A DNA stretch of 64,000 nt from Lomentospora prolificans (GCA_029532625.1 JARFXM010000011.1:2356001-2420000); one strand, 5' to 3'. Positions 37,451 to 48,936 are shown, counted from the first letter of the stretch. Numbers and translations are program-made. The notes: generated from the sequence alone by a model not told the origin.

Positions 37451-38716
37451 GATGGGCGAATTTTGAAGCTAGATGGCGACTATTATAGACAAGTGAAGTT
37501 GGCTACGAATTGTAGGCGCAGATTTGGGTTGTGTTCAGGAGTGAGTTGGATGGTCGAAGTGGCGGCGCGGCTCTGTTTAGTCAATCCCGCTCTGAAATCG
37601 AGGAGGCAATGGTGGTCAGGCACAGACAACACTGTGGCCTGGGTTCAAGCTACCTGGGCAGCGTTCCTTTGCTCCTGGGGGTCTTTGTGTGGATTAGAGG
37701 GTACAGGGGGGCCAACTCGATGAGACGGTGCTCACAGAGGTACTTGGTACATGTGGCTTTCGACGCATTGTACCTCTTGAGGACCCCTCAGTCGTCGAAA
37801 CAAATACCATCACTCCACTTCGTAGGAGGGAGGGTCAACACCGCTCCTGCAACATTTCCTCTCTTGACCCTAGGACCAAGATACCCAGTCCATCAGAGGT
37901 GGGTACTGTGTACAGTCGAGAATTCGGCAGCCTGAATATTCCCCTTCTCAGAAGAGTAGGCACCAGAATTGAAATAATTGAGGGACCCAGGGCCACTCAA
38001 GGCATCCAGGAATTTCTTATCACATGCTAGAGACAGCCAGCATCAAACCACAGAACATCATTGACGGCGCCCTTCAGAGCATTACTGCCAACTGCCAATT
38101 CCCTCAACATATAGTGCCTTGACCCACCATAGCAAAGGAGCTCACGCAAACATACCATTCTCGTCAAACGCTTTTTGTCATCCCCCCCGGCAAGCTCGAA
38201 TTCTAGGAGACTGTGCATAGCCAGCATTCTATTCTCGATCTCCCAAGCGACAGTCGAAACTCTAGAACCCACTTTCCTTCAAGTAATGAATCCGCTGACA
38301 CTTTCGCCTCGCGTAGTCATCGCGCTTTCCTAGACGACTGCATCATAGCAAACAGTCCACATGCACTTCATCTCATACAAACAGCCACTTGTTTGCGCTT
38401 GGATAGGTGTTACAGGCTGCAGTGCCGATTTATTATTTCAAACCCTTCATGTCTCCTCACCAATGCTTGTTGGGCTGAGCTCTTCCCTATTACATCTTGT
38501 CACCTTTAATCCCATCACCAGCTCTCCCGAGCCGCCCCTTCCTCTGCGTAGAGCAACCTAGGGAAACTTCAACTCGGGAAAGTCACAGCCCCGGTGCAGT
38601 CAAACATGCCTCAACTCACCTCTGTGGGATTCTTTGTTACATCACCCCGAGCCTTTGTACTATTTACCCTTGAGTACCTATTCTGTCGATATTCTACATT
38701 CTGAACTCCGGTAGAA
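37451..38716. other. intergenic between RAB11 and the chromodomain relic
   Basis: RAB11 promoter side; frames up to 134 codons (37531-37935, +) lack any family resemblance. No other feature seen. Confidence 0.45.
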
Positions 38717-41700
38717 GTGTCATGCAAGGCATTAGATGGGCACCATTCTCTAATTAAACCAGGCAATTGGCAGACGCTCCTGGAGGAGCTATCGTCTGAA
38801 CATTCCTCCTACGAGTTAAGCATGGATTCACGACGACGGCCCAAGCAGGTGTCAGGTAGAAGGGAAACGAAAACACCACATAATGGGCAGGACAGCGATG
38901 TTGCCTCGGACACTACCTTGGAGGAAAAAGGAGACGAGTATATGTTATGGAGTGTTGAGTATGTGCTCGCGGAGATGCCAATTGATGAAGAAAAACGAGC
39001 CACGATACCTAGTCCTGTGGACCGGTTTGGGCTGCACGAAGCCACATGGGAGCTGAAGAAACACCTTGAACCAGTTACCCTTGAATCTTGGAAGGAGACT
39101 AAATTGGCCATTGGAAGAGGCGAAAAAGAGGGCTTCAATATTTAGTCCTGGTATGAAGCTAGGCTTGGATACCTACGAGGTAAGTTGACGCGGGTAAGAA
39201 AAGCGAGACACTAGACGCAGGGCTCGGGGTCTCCGGGCCGCATCGGACAGCACTCCGCAACTTCAGCAAGAAATCGAAAGTCTGACAAAATTTGCGCCGG
39301 TGGATACCCCAGATGATGGTGAATACGAGTCATCTGAGGCAGGTACAAGTGAAGAGAGCGCAGGGTGTGATACCAGCGGCAAAGCCATACCTTATCTGAG
39401 GTCACCTACTACCAACAAGCCGAGAGGTGTCTCCTCGTTGTTCGAAGGCGATTATTGACAGAGATCACCCCAAAAGTTAAAGACATCAAGACCGGATCGA
39501 TTACTATGAATTGTCACCTAGCAGCGGCATCGCATAATGAGAACGCCGGAAGGCAGATACATCTTCGATTAACTCCCGTCGAAAAGTTTCAACGACATTG
39601 GTCCAACGTACCGTCATAGTTGACAAACTCGGCAGTCCTTTCAAAGTCGCTCGTCGACCCAAGCAAGGGAGGGAGGGAGTTGCCAAGCCTCACCTGCGGA
39701 ATAACACTATCAAGCGAACCCGTGACAGGGAAGCACACGTACCAAATAGCCTCCTAAAGGACCTATTTTGCATCAGCGACGGGCCAAATCAACCACAAAA
39801 TATCCAAAAGCCGATAGGTAGACCTCCAACTGGTGGACTTGAGAAACTGGGTGAGAACAATGCTCCGCAGAGAGACAAGCGCAAGGAAGACGGCCTAGTC
39901 CGGAACTTGATGCGTAGGACAAAATCCGTTACATTCTCGGCGGAACCCTCCGTGTTAGCTTGCATTGCTGTCACCCAGGCCGAGGCCGATAACCCATATA
40001 TGACCAAGTCGGACCCCGTACTAAATGACTATGACCCGCCGATGAGCGCTGCTACTGGGCCGGTAGTAGTAATTGAAAAGCCAGCTTCATTCGGTCCTGG
40101 CAAATCGAAGAAGGTCGACCTCTGTCAGCAGGATATCAACATGTCTTCCGCCAATTGGTATCTACATCTCACAAATATGGACTCCATATGCTTCACACAC
40201 TTCGTCTCAGCGGCGGACAGCCAGGCTCAACGACGATTTGTCACGCATCGGGTACTGAGTACTGGTCCTGTTACCGGTGTAAAACCTAGTGATGGAAATG
40301 CAGCCAAGAGATTGTGTGAAAGGCTGGAGAGCGCCCGACGGGGCGTGTTTTACGAATGTAATAATTCCATCATTATTCTCTTTCCAAGTACTTGCAATCC
40401 GTTCTCGAATGTCTCCCTCAGAGAGGTCCCTGAGATTTCAGGAAAGCTATCGGTGAGGTACTTGTCAAAAGAGGTAGGTAAGGGTAGGCTATTTCTGCCA
40501 AACTCCACAGGCCTAACCTCGCAGGCCAATGTGTCAACAAGTCAAGAGTCGGCCTTTACGAACCTTTTGGGCATTCAGCATGCATCATTGCGCCCCATTG
40601 CCCTGAAAGAAGATAGACCTAAGGAAGCGCAAGGTAATGAGCTACCCACAGATCTCGAAGTGGTAGCCAAACATACAGGGAGAGAAAACACTACGAGTTT
40701 TCTAAGTCACAACATGCCTATTTTCTTCAGTACATATAATGCGAGCTATGATCGACTGTCTCCGGCTGTGGGGTCCAGACAGCAACATATATTCGGCCTC
40801 CATCCCTGGGCCCTGGCACATTGCGGAGAAAAATATCAGAATGAGGACAGTGATTTTCCATGAATTAAGTGTACGGATGATACGCCGTCTGCCGAGAATC
40901 TTAGATGCGATACTGAAAGGAGACCGCCATCACACATTCTGGCGCTTTTCCAACAGGATATTACTCAATTCATTTGGGCCCTTCAATGATGCTGAAGGAC
41001 GGGTGATATCAGCTTTCCCCAGAAAAAGTAGCCTTCAACGTCTCCTCTCTGGAGGCCGGGCGGTGCTACTCACTCCTAGTTCCCTGTTGATGCAGCCTAT
41101 CCAGGCGTGTGCGTTCCTGAAATGACACCTTTCTCCGTTTCTTTAAGGTCGCGCTTGCTCGAGGCACGGAACGCTTCGCCAGACGTATCATGTTCCAAAG
41201 AACTGCTGCTAGGATTGGACAATCATAATACAACTCACACAGTATCTCAGAGGACTTGGTTCGGGGACAGTATGGTCTTTTTGAACAGCTATGTCTGCTT
41301 ATCTCAGAGGCAGAAAATGAAGGTGGTTTAAAAGACGAAAAACTCTTTTGCCAGTCATTTTCGTGCCGGAATCTGTTGATCCTACTAACGAACAGAGCCT
41401 GGTGAATTGGTTTGGCTGGTGGTCGGTGGATGTCCTCCACGAACGTCGACGGTTTACTGTTCTTGGTACAGACGAAAGAGGCCTGGAAGCCGCTGCTGGA
41501 GGTAGAATGAGGCTTTGCGTCCCCAACTACGACTTCGGCACGATTGCCCACTGGAACTGGCCGGGCGAGTTTGGTACCCAGTCTAGCGATGACTTCGCGC
41601 GCCTCTTGCTGCATTTGTCGTTATGCTTCCCAAGCAGCCTCCTCACAAGCGACTCGTATGAGGCATTGAGCTCTTACATCGATGGGCTGCTTTCACCAAT

Positions 41701-42720
41701 TCATTGCCGGTTAATTCTATTCCGGTTTCCAATCACCACGAATGATGCCAACATCGACCATGTGAGGTCTCGGGCTAATAGGCACCAAGCCTTCAAGAAG
41801 TGGTTTGAATATTTAAAACCGTTAAAACAGGGCTCGCTCACATTCTAGTCGGCCCCTGGCAGGAGGGATTCGAGCTACTGAAGGTACAAGGAGGGATTGA
41901 CGAGTTGAAAAAGTCAGAGTGCTGAGCCGTCATCTGGGTTACAACTAGCGCCCAAGCAATTTTACGTGTTACCGCAATTCACCAAATTCTGAGGCGATAC
42001 ACGAGATATCCAAGCCATCTCCTGGATCTGATTATATTATCGCTGGTCATAGCTGTCTCAAAAATGGTCGAATTGTTAACGAAGAACGATGTCGGCAAAA
42101 GGGAAGGAAGGACGCCCATGCATCTGTCCAAGGGCAAAAAGGAATATCCAGGAAAATCTTTAAACAACCACTGATTCATGCATGTCTCGCAGATAGGGAT
42201 AGGGGAGGACGAGAACACAATCTCGGTTCCTCAAAGTGTAGAACCACTCACACCTTTTAGAGGCACGGCCATCAATTCTGCCACATCTGCCAGCTCCACG
42301 AGATGAGTGGGTTCAAGGAGGCGCCACGACCAAGACGAAATGACGGAAAACTTACAGTTCATGTTTGACAGGCTGTACTCGCGCCAGGGTCAAAAACCTG
42401 ACGACTTGGGATGGTATGATATTAGGCGCTTTTGACTCTGTATGACTCTCGTTGGTGGCCCAACTGCGCCTTCAAAATTCGCACCTGTGACGAATGCCTC
42501 CTGTATTTTCAATGAAGGTGCACTCTATGCGCCATTAACCAACAACAGTCTTCAGTCCGCACGTTTCATCAGATATATGTATCACTTCGGAAAGCAGGAG
42601 AAGGTATAATTGGCTTATTATGGAATAGGAGGACTCCGTCACACGATTTAGAATTCAGAAGCGCAGCTGATTTGAGGAGATATGTCCCATCTTCGGCAGT
42701 ACGCACAACGTCAAAAAGCC
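38717..42720 (+). pseudogene. frameshifted chromodomain protein gene of a fungal lineage-specific family
   Basis: The 142-codon frame at 38717-39145 ends in a chromodomain-like region: WSVEYVLAEMPIDEEK, then HEATWELKKHLEPVTLESW. The central strand, YLVLWTG, is readable only in another frame at about 38998-39026, so two compensating indels scramble the core. A 421-codon frame (39598-40863), a piece in a third frame (40739-41125, HTFWRFSNRILL) and another at 41348-41848 (QSLVNWFGWWSVDVL) follow in the order expected for a large fungal chromodomain protein family whose distal part contains a NWFGWWS-type block. Further downstream coding-like segments (AHILVGPWQEGFELLKVQGG at about 41838, then around 41985-42255) lie in shifted frames. 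At least five frame breaks make this a pseudogene. Sequencing error is an alternative, but neighbouring genes are clean. The family would bind methylated histone tails. Confidence 0.72.
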
Positions 42721-42879
42721 CAAGTTGGCATCTGTACATTAATTTCTATTGTTAGTGTGAAAATACGTCTTGAGAGAGCTAGTAATACATGATTCCTCGT
42801 CATGTGAAAACGGGAGTGGGGGGGTTGAGGAACAAGTTTCAGGTATTAGTATTCAACCCTCAACCATTGGGCATCATTC

Positions 42880-43910
42880 CTATTTCGTTGATACCGGGAA
42901 ATTCCTTGTGCTCAAGAAGACGCCTTTGAGTCTGCGAATGTTCTCTTTGGCCTTCTTCACTTCATCATCAGGCTCCTGCTGCTTCCATCCAAGGCTAGCA
43001 TACGAACGCGCCACAGAACTCTGACGCAGGTCGTCCTTCAGATTATCCACGCCGGCTAGGATGTCCTGGATATCGTCGACCTGCGTATCAAGGCCCTCCT
43101 TGACGTCGGCGAGACTGCGCGCCAGCGTGGCGAGTTTCCTCGTTTGGGTCTGAGCGACGGGCTCCTTGACAGCCTCGGACGGCGTGAGCACGGGCGTGGA
43201 TCGCCCTGAGGTCTGGGTGCCAACATCGCGGTGGAAGAGCTCCGATGGGTCTTCGCACTCGCTTGAGGAGTCGTTGGCGTCGTGGGCGACGGCGAGGACA
43301 GCGCGCGACGGCACCTCGGACACGATGTTCTCGAGCTTCTCGTTGAGGGTGGAGAGGTTCGAGGACGTTGTTTCATGGAGGTCGAGGCGGGCGGCGGTGA
43401 GCTGGGCGATCATGGGATCGACGAGGTACTTTTTCGTGCCGTAGAGGAGGGTGGTGAGGCCGGTGAGGGCGTAGGCGGAGTTGAGGACGAGAGTGGGTGT
43501 GAGGAGGGGTTCGGGATCCGCGGGCTTGGTGAGGAATTCGGGGTAGGTTATTATGGGAGGACGGGGGGCGTCTTCGGAGGAGGAGTGGTGGTCTGGGGTT
43601 TCTGGGCTGGCGCGCTCGAGGTCTGGGCTCGGGGAGGTCTGGGGCCGTGTTAGTTCTTGTCGAGGAGAGAGGATGATGGTGGGAGAGTAGTACATACGTG
43701 CTCTGTTGGGCCAGGTCCCAGTAGAGATTGAATCTCCTCGTCCGATAGCTCCTTTGACCTCAAAAATTCAATCTGCTTCTCCCTCGGCGAGTTTTTGACC
43801 GTCTCATCTTCTAGGAAGCGCCGCGCAACCTCGAGGCGGCCTTCTGGTGTGGGAGTAGGTTCGGTCGCGACAGCCTCAGCGACCGGCCTCTTGTCTTCTG
43901 AAGCCGTCAT
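42880..43910 (-). CDS. PEX14/17-like peroxin (peroxisome import docking)
   Basis: Two exons, 43910-43698 and 43638-42880, with a GTATGT donor in phase 0, give 323 residues. The N-terminal ~50 residues match the Pex14 N-domain that binds PEX5/PEX19: LEVARRFLEDETVKNSPREK, then QIEFLRSKELSDEEIQSLLG. A Pro/Ser-rich linker leads to one hydrophobic segment (LVLNSAYALTGLTTLLYG, about residues 128-147) that should anchor it in the peroxisome membrane, then a coiled coil (RLDLHETTSSNLSTLNEKLE). The short length and lack of the PKWQ-type start point to the PEX14/17 (PEX33) form of filamentous fungi and away from canonical PEX14, but I cannot rule the latter out. It would act in the docking complex for matrix protein import. 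Confidence 0.8.
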
Positions 43911-44354
43911 TGTGTCGTTGGATTGTGCTGGATTCGCCCCGAGGTTCAGTATTAGAGGTGAATGGCGGAGTTATTGGAGGATTGGGCGCCGGTAGAAGTG
44001 AAACGGAGGTTTGGAAGGCGTGCAGTTGTCCCACCAGCATGTGCCTCGGCTGGATTAAGGACGGCGGCGGACGAGCTTTGTTTGGTTCGGCACTTTGGCT
44101 GGGTTGGACCCACTCTGTTTTCCTTACCCCGGATTATGCAGGCGGCTAGAGTGTTGCGCATCGGGATTATTCTTGTAACGGAGTGTTTCTGTTAAACTGT
44201 CAGGAACAACATCTCTTTTGTGGACAATGAGATGTGCCCGTAGTAACTGAGAAGAAGTAATCACCATCGGGTTTAATTAACCAGAAATGATTAAAATGGA
44301 TTCTCTCACTGCGTTGAGACAAGACAACCGATGGGGCTTCGTGTTAGAAGGACG

Positions 44355-44630
44355 CTAGCTGCGAGCCAAACCAAGGCATCGGCTGATATTGTGTGTTATG
44401 TACACTACTGAGTAGAGTATAGGATAGGCTTCGTCCTCTCCGTCGAGGATTCGCAAACCGAACAGAGAAATGTCACTGTTGGAATTCCAGATAGGCATGC
44501 ACGGTATGTTAAGTGGATTACCCCAACCTAGGATGGCACGTACAAATCGCTCGCATTCAGGATTGGCGCATTCGATGCAGAGCCACACATCATAGGTCTT
44601 GGCGGCAGCGAGTTGGAAGACTGCTGTCGT
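44355..44630 (-). pseudogene. possible remnant of an unidentified cysteine-containing gene
   Basis: A minus-strand frame reads FQLAAAKTYDVWLCIECANP, then ECERFVRAILGWGNPL, with coding-like composition. It is closed upstream by a stop in the same frame near 44650, and the neighbouring frame at 44590-44811 gives unrelated sequence. The family is not recognised. It lies between the PEX14/17 gene and the JmjC relic, in a tract of decayed DNA. Confidence 0.3.
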
Positions 44631-45399
44631 GCTCGTCAGTATCAGTTAGACCAAAACGAGACGGAAAGAGACTCGTCCCAGTAATGAAGAAGTTGCTGTG
44701 TATTACGCCCTGGAGCGATCCCTTGCGGAATTTTGGCGGTCTAGAGTTAAGCCCGCGTCTTGGGGTATCGTGATGAATGGGGATCCCAACTTCAAATCGA
44801 CCCGACCACATCAGTCTTTTCGTTAATTACCGCGGCCCCCGGTGAACACGAACATTACCGTCACTTCGCCCTGCCATGTTGAGGAGTTGGAGGAATCTGA
44901 GGTGCCCACGTAAGAAGGGAAATGAACAGCTTGGTGGAGCGAGAACGGCGACATGATTCGATAGCCGGGTAGACTCCTCAACACGAGAACATGCCATGCG
45001 TGGCAGACTGGCTTGGTAGGGCAGCCCGGATATTGAAACCCCTCTCCTCTCCCATCTTCTCGTCTTCTTCCTATTCCTCAACTCGTTCTAACCGTTCCGG
45101 CCATCTCCGCCTCAGAGGCGAGAGGGTTCACACGGGCATCGCGGATAGGAGCACTCAACACCGTGATGCGAACAAACTCCCAGTCGGGGCTTCGAGGCAC
45201 GAAACGGCACTCTCGGTCGCGGACCTGCGAACACCTCGTGATGAAGACAAAGGCCCTGCAATGCAAAAACCGTGGGTGAATCCCAGACACTCTGCCAGTC
45301 AACCGCTCTATTCGTGCTCAATGACTGAGTAAGTCTAATCTTTATATCATGATTCACGTTACGAATGGATGATCTACTTACACGGAAAGTATGCAGTGC

Positions 45400-46600
45400 G
45401 CTGCGAACTAATTATGCAGGCAGTTTCTCACGCCTAAGCTCGTAACGGTGACATGAACGGCGGTACGGAGCTTGAATAACAAGGGGCTAGGAGAGGAAAA
45501 GTGCGCTGAAGGCATTCTGGATTATTTGAATAGACTATTTGAGGGATTACCCTTAGAATCTCAGACATGCGTGGATTGGTCATCGAGGAGCTAGCCGTGT
45601 GTCTTGCAGAGCTGTTCCACTGCACGCGGCATATGCAAAGTCTGGAGCGAGCATGATCAAATTTAGCAAACTGCTGTGTCCATCCGCAGAGAAACAGCAT
45701 TAGACCGGTGGCTACAAGCCTGGATCCTATCACCCCGCATAGTAGTTTCCTAGGATGTACTCCACGAATCGTACAAGTTGAAACTATAAACCAAAATGAA
45801 CAAGACCTGAGGGAATGAATGTGCTTAGTAAAGGTTTCAATACGACATATCTCTACTGGCCACCTGTGAAATGCTGCGGGTCAGCTACGCTCTGGCGGCG
45901 CTCTTCTGGGGTCGGTCGTGACATCCAAGCAAAGCCGACCTGGGTGGCCTTCTTGCTCGGTTTTCCATGTGGGCAAAGCACCGCCGTCAGTATGTGACCT
46001 CCCTCTGCTGCGAGTGCCCAGTCTAGATCCCTCCATTCGTTACACTGTTCCTGGGGCGCAATTGGTCTTTCCGCTCTATCCGCCATGAAGCCAGCGTCAC
46101 GCATTCGAGCGAGAAACTGACAGTTTAGACCCATCAGGAAGCTCGGCAATGTTGAAGGGACAGGATTTTGTATGTCCAGAGCTGCCCAGGGTTTATCAAC
46201 GGCAACTCGATCAAGAAAGCGACTCCGGAGGTCACTAAGTGTCCGGTCCTCGTATGACTTGCCGTCACACCTGAGGGTCGGCATATGGATAGATATCAAT
46301 TTTTCGAGTTTCCTAAACGTTGAAATAGCTCACCAATCGGGCGTTCTCGCCACTTGAATTGCTGTTCGGACCAGGTGAATATAGGGACGTTAGGGGTCCC
46401 AGATTCAACTACGGTCGCCGCTTCTGTACTGGACAGAAAAAGAGCCTCTTCCTCTGTCGGCTGGGAGATGGGTCGGCGATGTCGGGCAATGAGGCGGCAC
46501 GGCGGCGGTGGGGAAGGGGTTTGGAGGGGAAGAGGCCCACCAGGCATTCGTCGCGCTGTCGCCGCTTATGATAGGTCGGTCTTGAGCCAAAACCAAGGTA
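45400..46600 (-). pseudogene. decayed JmjC-domain gene
   Basis: The minus strand reads IFTWSEQQFKWRERPIGELF (46300-46420), then, one frame over, HMPTLRCDGKSYEDRTLSDL ... LPSFLMGLNCQFLARMRDAG ... WALAAEGG (46280-46000). The expected iron-binding block appears only in a shifted frame as HTDGGALPTW with EQEG (about 45995-45945). The main frame returns at VGFAWMSRPTPEE, continues DPQHFTGGQ, then hits TAG where Trp is expected before RYVVLKP (45853-45855), and the second-His block FIPSGLVHF follows at about 45812-45786. So at least three frame breaks and one nonsense codon interrupt a JmjC domain of a multicopy fungal family. An intact copy would be a Fe(II)/2-oxoglutarate oxygenase, possibly a histone demethylase; this one should be inactive. 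Confidence 0.72.
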
Positions 46601-46761
46601 GTGAAAATCTGAAGGTGTTTATGGCATAATTGCTTTGGGTAGGGTACATACGGTCCTGTGGGCAGAATGGTTGGTGGGTTATCTAGCGACGATACAAGTA
46701 CAGTAGAAATCTCTGTTGGGCAGGGGCAACACTGTTGCGACTTGGCGATGTTTAAAGAGAG

Positions 46762-47136
46762 TCAGGCCGGCTTGGATCGGGTTCCTCGCCTGCTAGGTGT
46801 TTCTTGGTATAATGGATTTTGCTGGCGATGGCGCAACGAGCTTTGGACTTGATCACCGCCTGTAGCACCAGTGGCATTCGAGGTTGGCTCTTCCTTCCCC
46901 TCTTGGTTCTCCGCCTCCTCATCTTGGCTCTCTGCTTCCTCGTCTTGGCCGTCCTCCTCCTCGTCTTGGTCATCTTCGTCTTGATCATCTGCCTCCGCAC
47001 CGTGGTTCCCTGCTGCCTCCCCTGCCCGCCCCTGGTATTCCTGGTTGGCTGTCTCCCTCGTGGCATCATCGGCAGCCAAGATCTGCTCAGCAGTCTCATC
47101 AGCGCTTGACAAGCCATTGATTAGCGGCTCAGACAT
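46762..47136 (-). CDS. acidic repeat ORF, possibly the N-terminus of the JmjC relic
   Basis: A 124-codon frame starts MSEPLINGLSSADETAEQIL and contains tandem acidic units such as DQDEEEDGQDEEAE and ESQDEEAENQ, then ends with a basic tail (SSLRHRQQNPLYQETPSRRG). It sits directly upstream, on the same strand, of the JmjC relic, so it may be the disordered N-terminus of that gene or a separate small gene. There is no recognised domain. The 9-15 nt repeat units suggest slippage. Confidence 0.4.
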   Translation of the reverse strand: MSEPLINGLSSADETAEQILAADDATRETANQEYQGRAGEAAGNHGAEADDQDEDDQDEEEDGQDEEAESQDEEAENQEGKEEPTSNATGATGGDQVQSSLRHRQQNPLYQETPSRRGTRSKPA

Positions 47137-47209
47137 TGGACCAGCGTGCTTCGTCCGTACGAGCAGCCCGATTTATCGAAGCCAAAACCCTCTGACAGGT
47201 CGCCAAAGG

Positions 47210-47632
47210 TCAAGGGCTCGTACGGAAGGGGACTTCATCTCGGGTTTTCGGCTTGATATAAACGACCTTACGTGACCAGGCCTTCAGATGCACAAGATCA
47301 CTGTGATCGATGGGGTTTTCAGAATCCCGAAGTTCACGCTGTTCAGGGGATCGAAATCGGTGAAGCATAAGTATGTTCAGTTTCCTTATGGCTTCAGTAA
47401 GATCGCAGACTTTCAGTACAGCAGCTCGAAATGCGTCGCAGTAACTTGGGGCATTGGATGCCAACTGGTAGTGTTTGACGACATCACAGCCCCAGTACTG
47501 GGCAACTCGGTTCAGAGCGGAGAAGCATCGGGATCTAGCTTTCAATCCATTCTCGGAAACCCCGGGAAATTTGTTCCCACTGCTCAGATCCCGGATTGCA
47601 TGGCATTGGATCGTGTATTTGGCGCTTTCCAA
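47210..47632 (-). CDS. hypothetical 140-codon ORF
   Basis: It begins MESAKYTIQCHAIRDLSSGN and includes VAQYWGCDVVKHYQLASNAP and YCDAFRAAVLKVCDLTEAIR, which looks like a helical protein. No family is recognised. It is on the strand of the JmjC relic and about 80 bp upstream of the acidic ORF, so all three could be parts of one decayed gene. The surroundings are AT-rich and degenerate. Confidence 0.35.
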   Translation of the reverse strand: MESAKYTIQCHAIRDLSSGNKFPGVSENGLKARSRCFSALNRVAQYWGCDVVKHYQLASNAPSYCDAFRAAVLKVCDLTEAIRKLNILMLHRFRSPEQRELRDSENPIDHSDLVHLKAWSRKVVYIKPKTRDEVPFRTSP

Positions 47633-47778
47633 TCCCGACCACTCTATCCCTAGTGAGGGAGGTATATATTATACAGTAAAGGGCGAAATGGATGTCGCTA
47701 AAAGTAAACTTGACTTTTTTTAAGTTGAGTGGGGCCATTCCGTTTCCTGGATGCAGGTGCGGCCTAAAAAACCAAGAG

Positions 47779-47905
47779 GTTAAATTTTATTTTATTTTTT
47801 ATTTTATTTTTTTTTATATTTCTTTTTAATTTTTTTTTTTATATTTCTTTTTATATATATATATATTTTTTTTTATATTTATATATATTTTTTTATGTTT
47901 TTCAT
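47779..47905. repeat. AT-only low-complexity tract
   Basis: About 125 bp of T-rich units (TTTTATTTTATTTTTT, TATATTTCTTTTTA, (TA)n). It separates the JmjC relic from the transposon relic. Confidence 0.9.
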
Positions 47906-48089
47906 TTTAAACTACTACAAACCCGCCACACGGCCCATTTGCTCTTTATTCCTCCTCTTTTCACTCTCTATTTTTAACGCCACCAAAAGTCACCTTTGCG
48001 CCATCCCGGATCGTGGCACCACAGTCAGATGCAGTGCAGCGTCTTTTGATCAGATTGCTACTAGAGAAAGGATTTAAATACCGAGCTAA

Positions 48090-48786
48090 TAGCCTCGGAA
48101 GCCCCATGTAGTGTACACGCTGTCGAGAGCATCGGAGAGAGTCAGCAGTCAAAATACCGACTTCGAGAACCACCCGCCCCGGACGCCGTAGCTCCCACGC
48201 AGAAAGCTCTGCGTGGTATACTAGCTCAACGCCTAGATATGTACCAGTCCGTGACGAGTCGGGCTGCGATGGGAGGGCTGGATACTGATGATGGGGGTAG
48301 TAGTCTCCGAAGGGATCCTCCCCTATCCAAATCACGAAATTCGGCCGGGGAAGGAGATGGCACATTCTTCCCGCGTATGCGCAAGATGGAGGCGAGTATA
48401 CCAGGGTTCGACAGACAGTGACTTCTTCGAGGATTTCATAACCCAGCTGTTGCATCACTGTGGCAGATATCTAGAGCCAAAATCCGTAATCATTACGGAT
48501 AACGCTTCTTGGCACCATTCGGACAAGATTCTGCGAATGTGCCGAGATGCTAGAGTAGTTGTAGAGTACCTGCCGCCATATTCTCCTGGCTTTAACCCCA
48601 TTGAGGAGTGATTTAGGGTGCTGAATAAAATTCATCAGGATAAAATAGTATGAGAACGAAGACTTTATTGCGAGGGAGGTCAAGTTGTACCTGGAGTGGT
48701 GCGTCGATGTGGTGGGGGCTGATGAAGATATTAGAGAGAGCCACTTTCGTCACGCGGGAATACCTATCACACAAAGTGTCAAATAA
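48090..48786 (+). mobile_element. relic of a Tc1/mariner-type (DDE) transposon
   Basis: Transposase pieces read in order on the plus strand in shifting frames: DESGCDGRAGY (about 48256-48290, first Asp), GSSPIQITKFGRGRRWHILP, then STDSDFFEDFITQLLHHCGR, VIITDNASWHHS (second Asp, about 48486) and EYLPPYSPGFNPIEE (48567-48611), closed by a TGA where the family continues with an aromatic residue. The C-terminal end ESHFRHAGIPITQSVK stops at 48784-48786. Stops and frameshifts show it is dead. The minus-strand 165-codon frame over it is a shadow. I could not identify flanking inverted repeats of the element with certainty. Confidence 0.8.
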
Positions 48787-48846
48787 ATCTGAATATTACT
48801 GTAAAATGAAATGAACTCTTTAAGGGAAAAGCTCTCACTACATGCG

Positions 48847-48936
48847 CATTGCTTGGTATTACAGTTTGTGCGCATCATCAGTTGCTTCTTGTTGGAATGT
48901 TCTGATGATGCTCACAAACTGTAATACCAAGCAATG
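48847..48936. repeat. near-perfect 35-bp inverted repeat with 20-bp loop
   Basis: The arm at 48847-48881 (starts CATTGCTTGGTATTACAG) is the reverse complement of 48902-48936 with one mismatch, around a 20-bp spacer. TA dinucleotides occur at 48839-48840 and 48937-48938. It may be the terminal repeats of a very short MITE or a collapsed pair of transposon ends; it lies 60 bp past the Tc1/mariner relic. Confidence 0.85.

Noticed and set aside
47961..48458. 165-codon minus frame
   Set aside because: Antisense to the Tc1/mariner transposase blocks.
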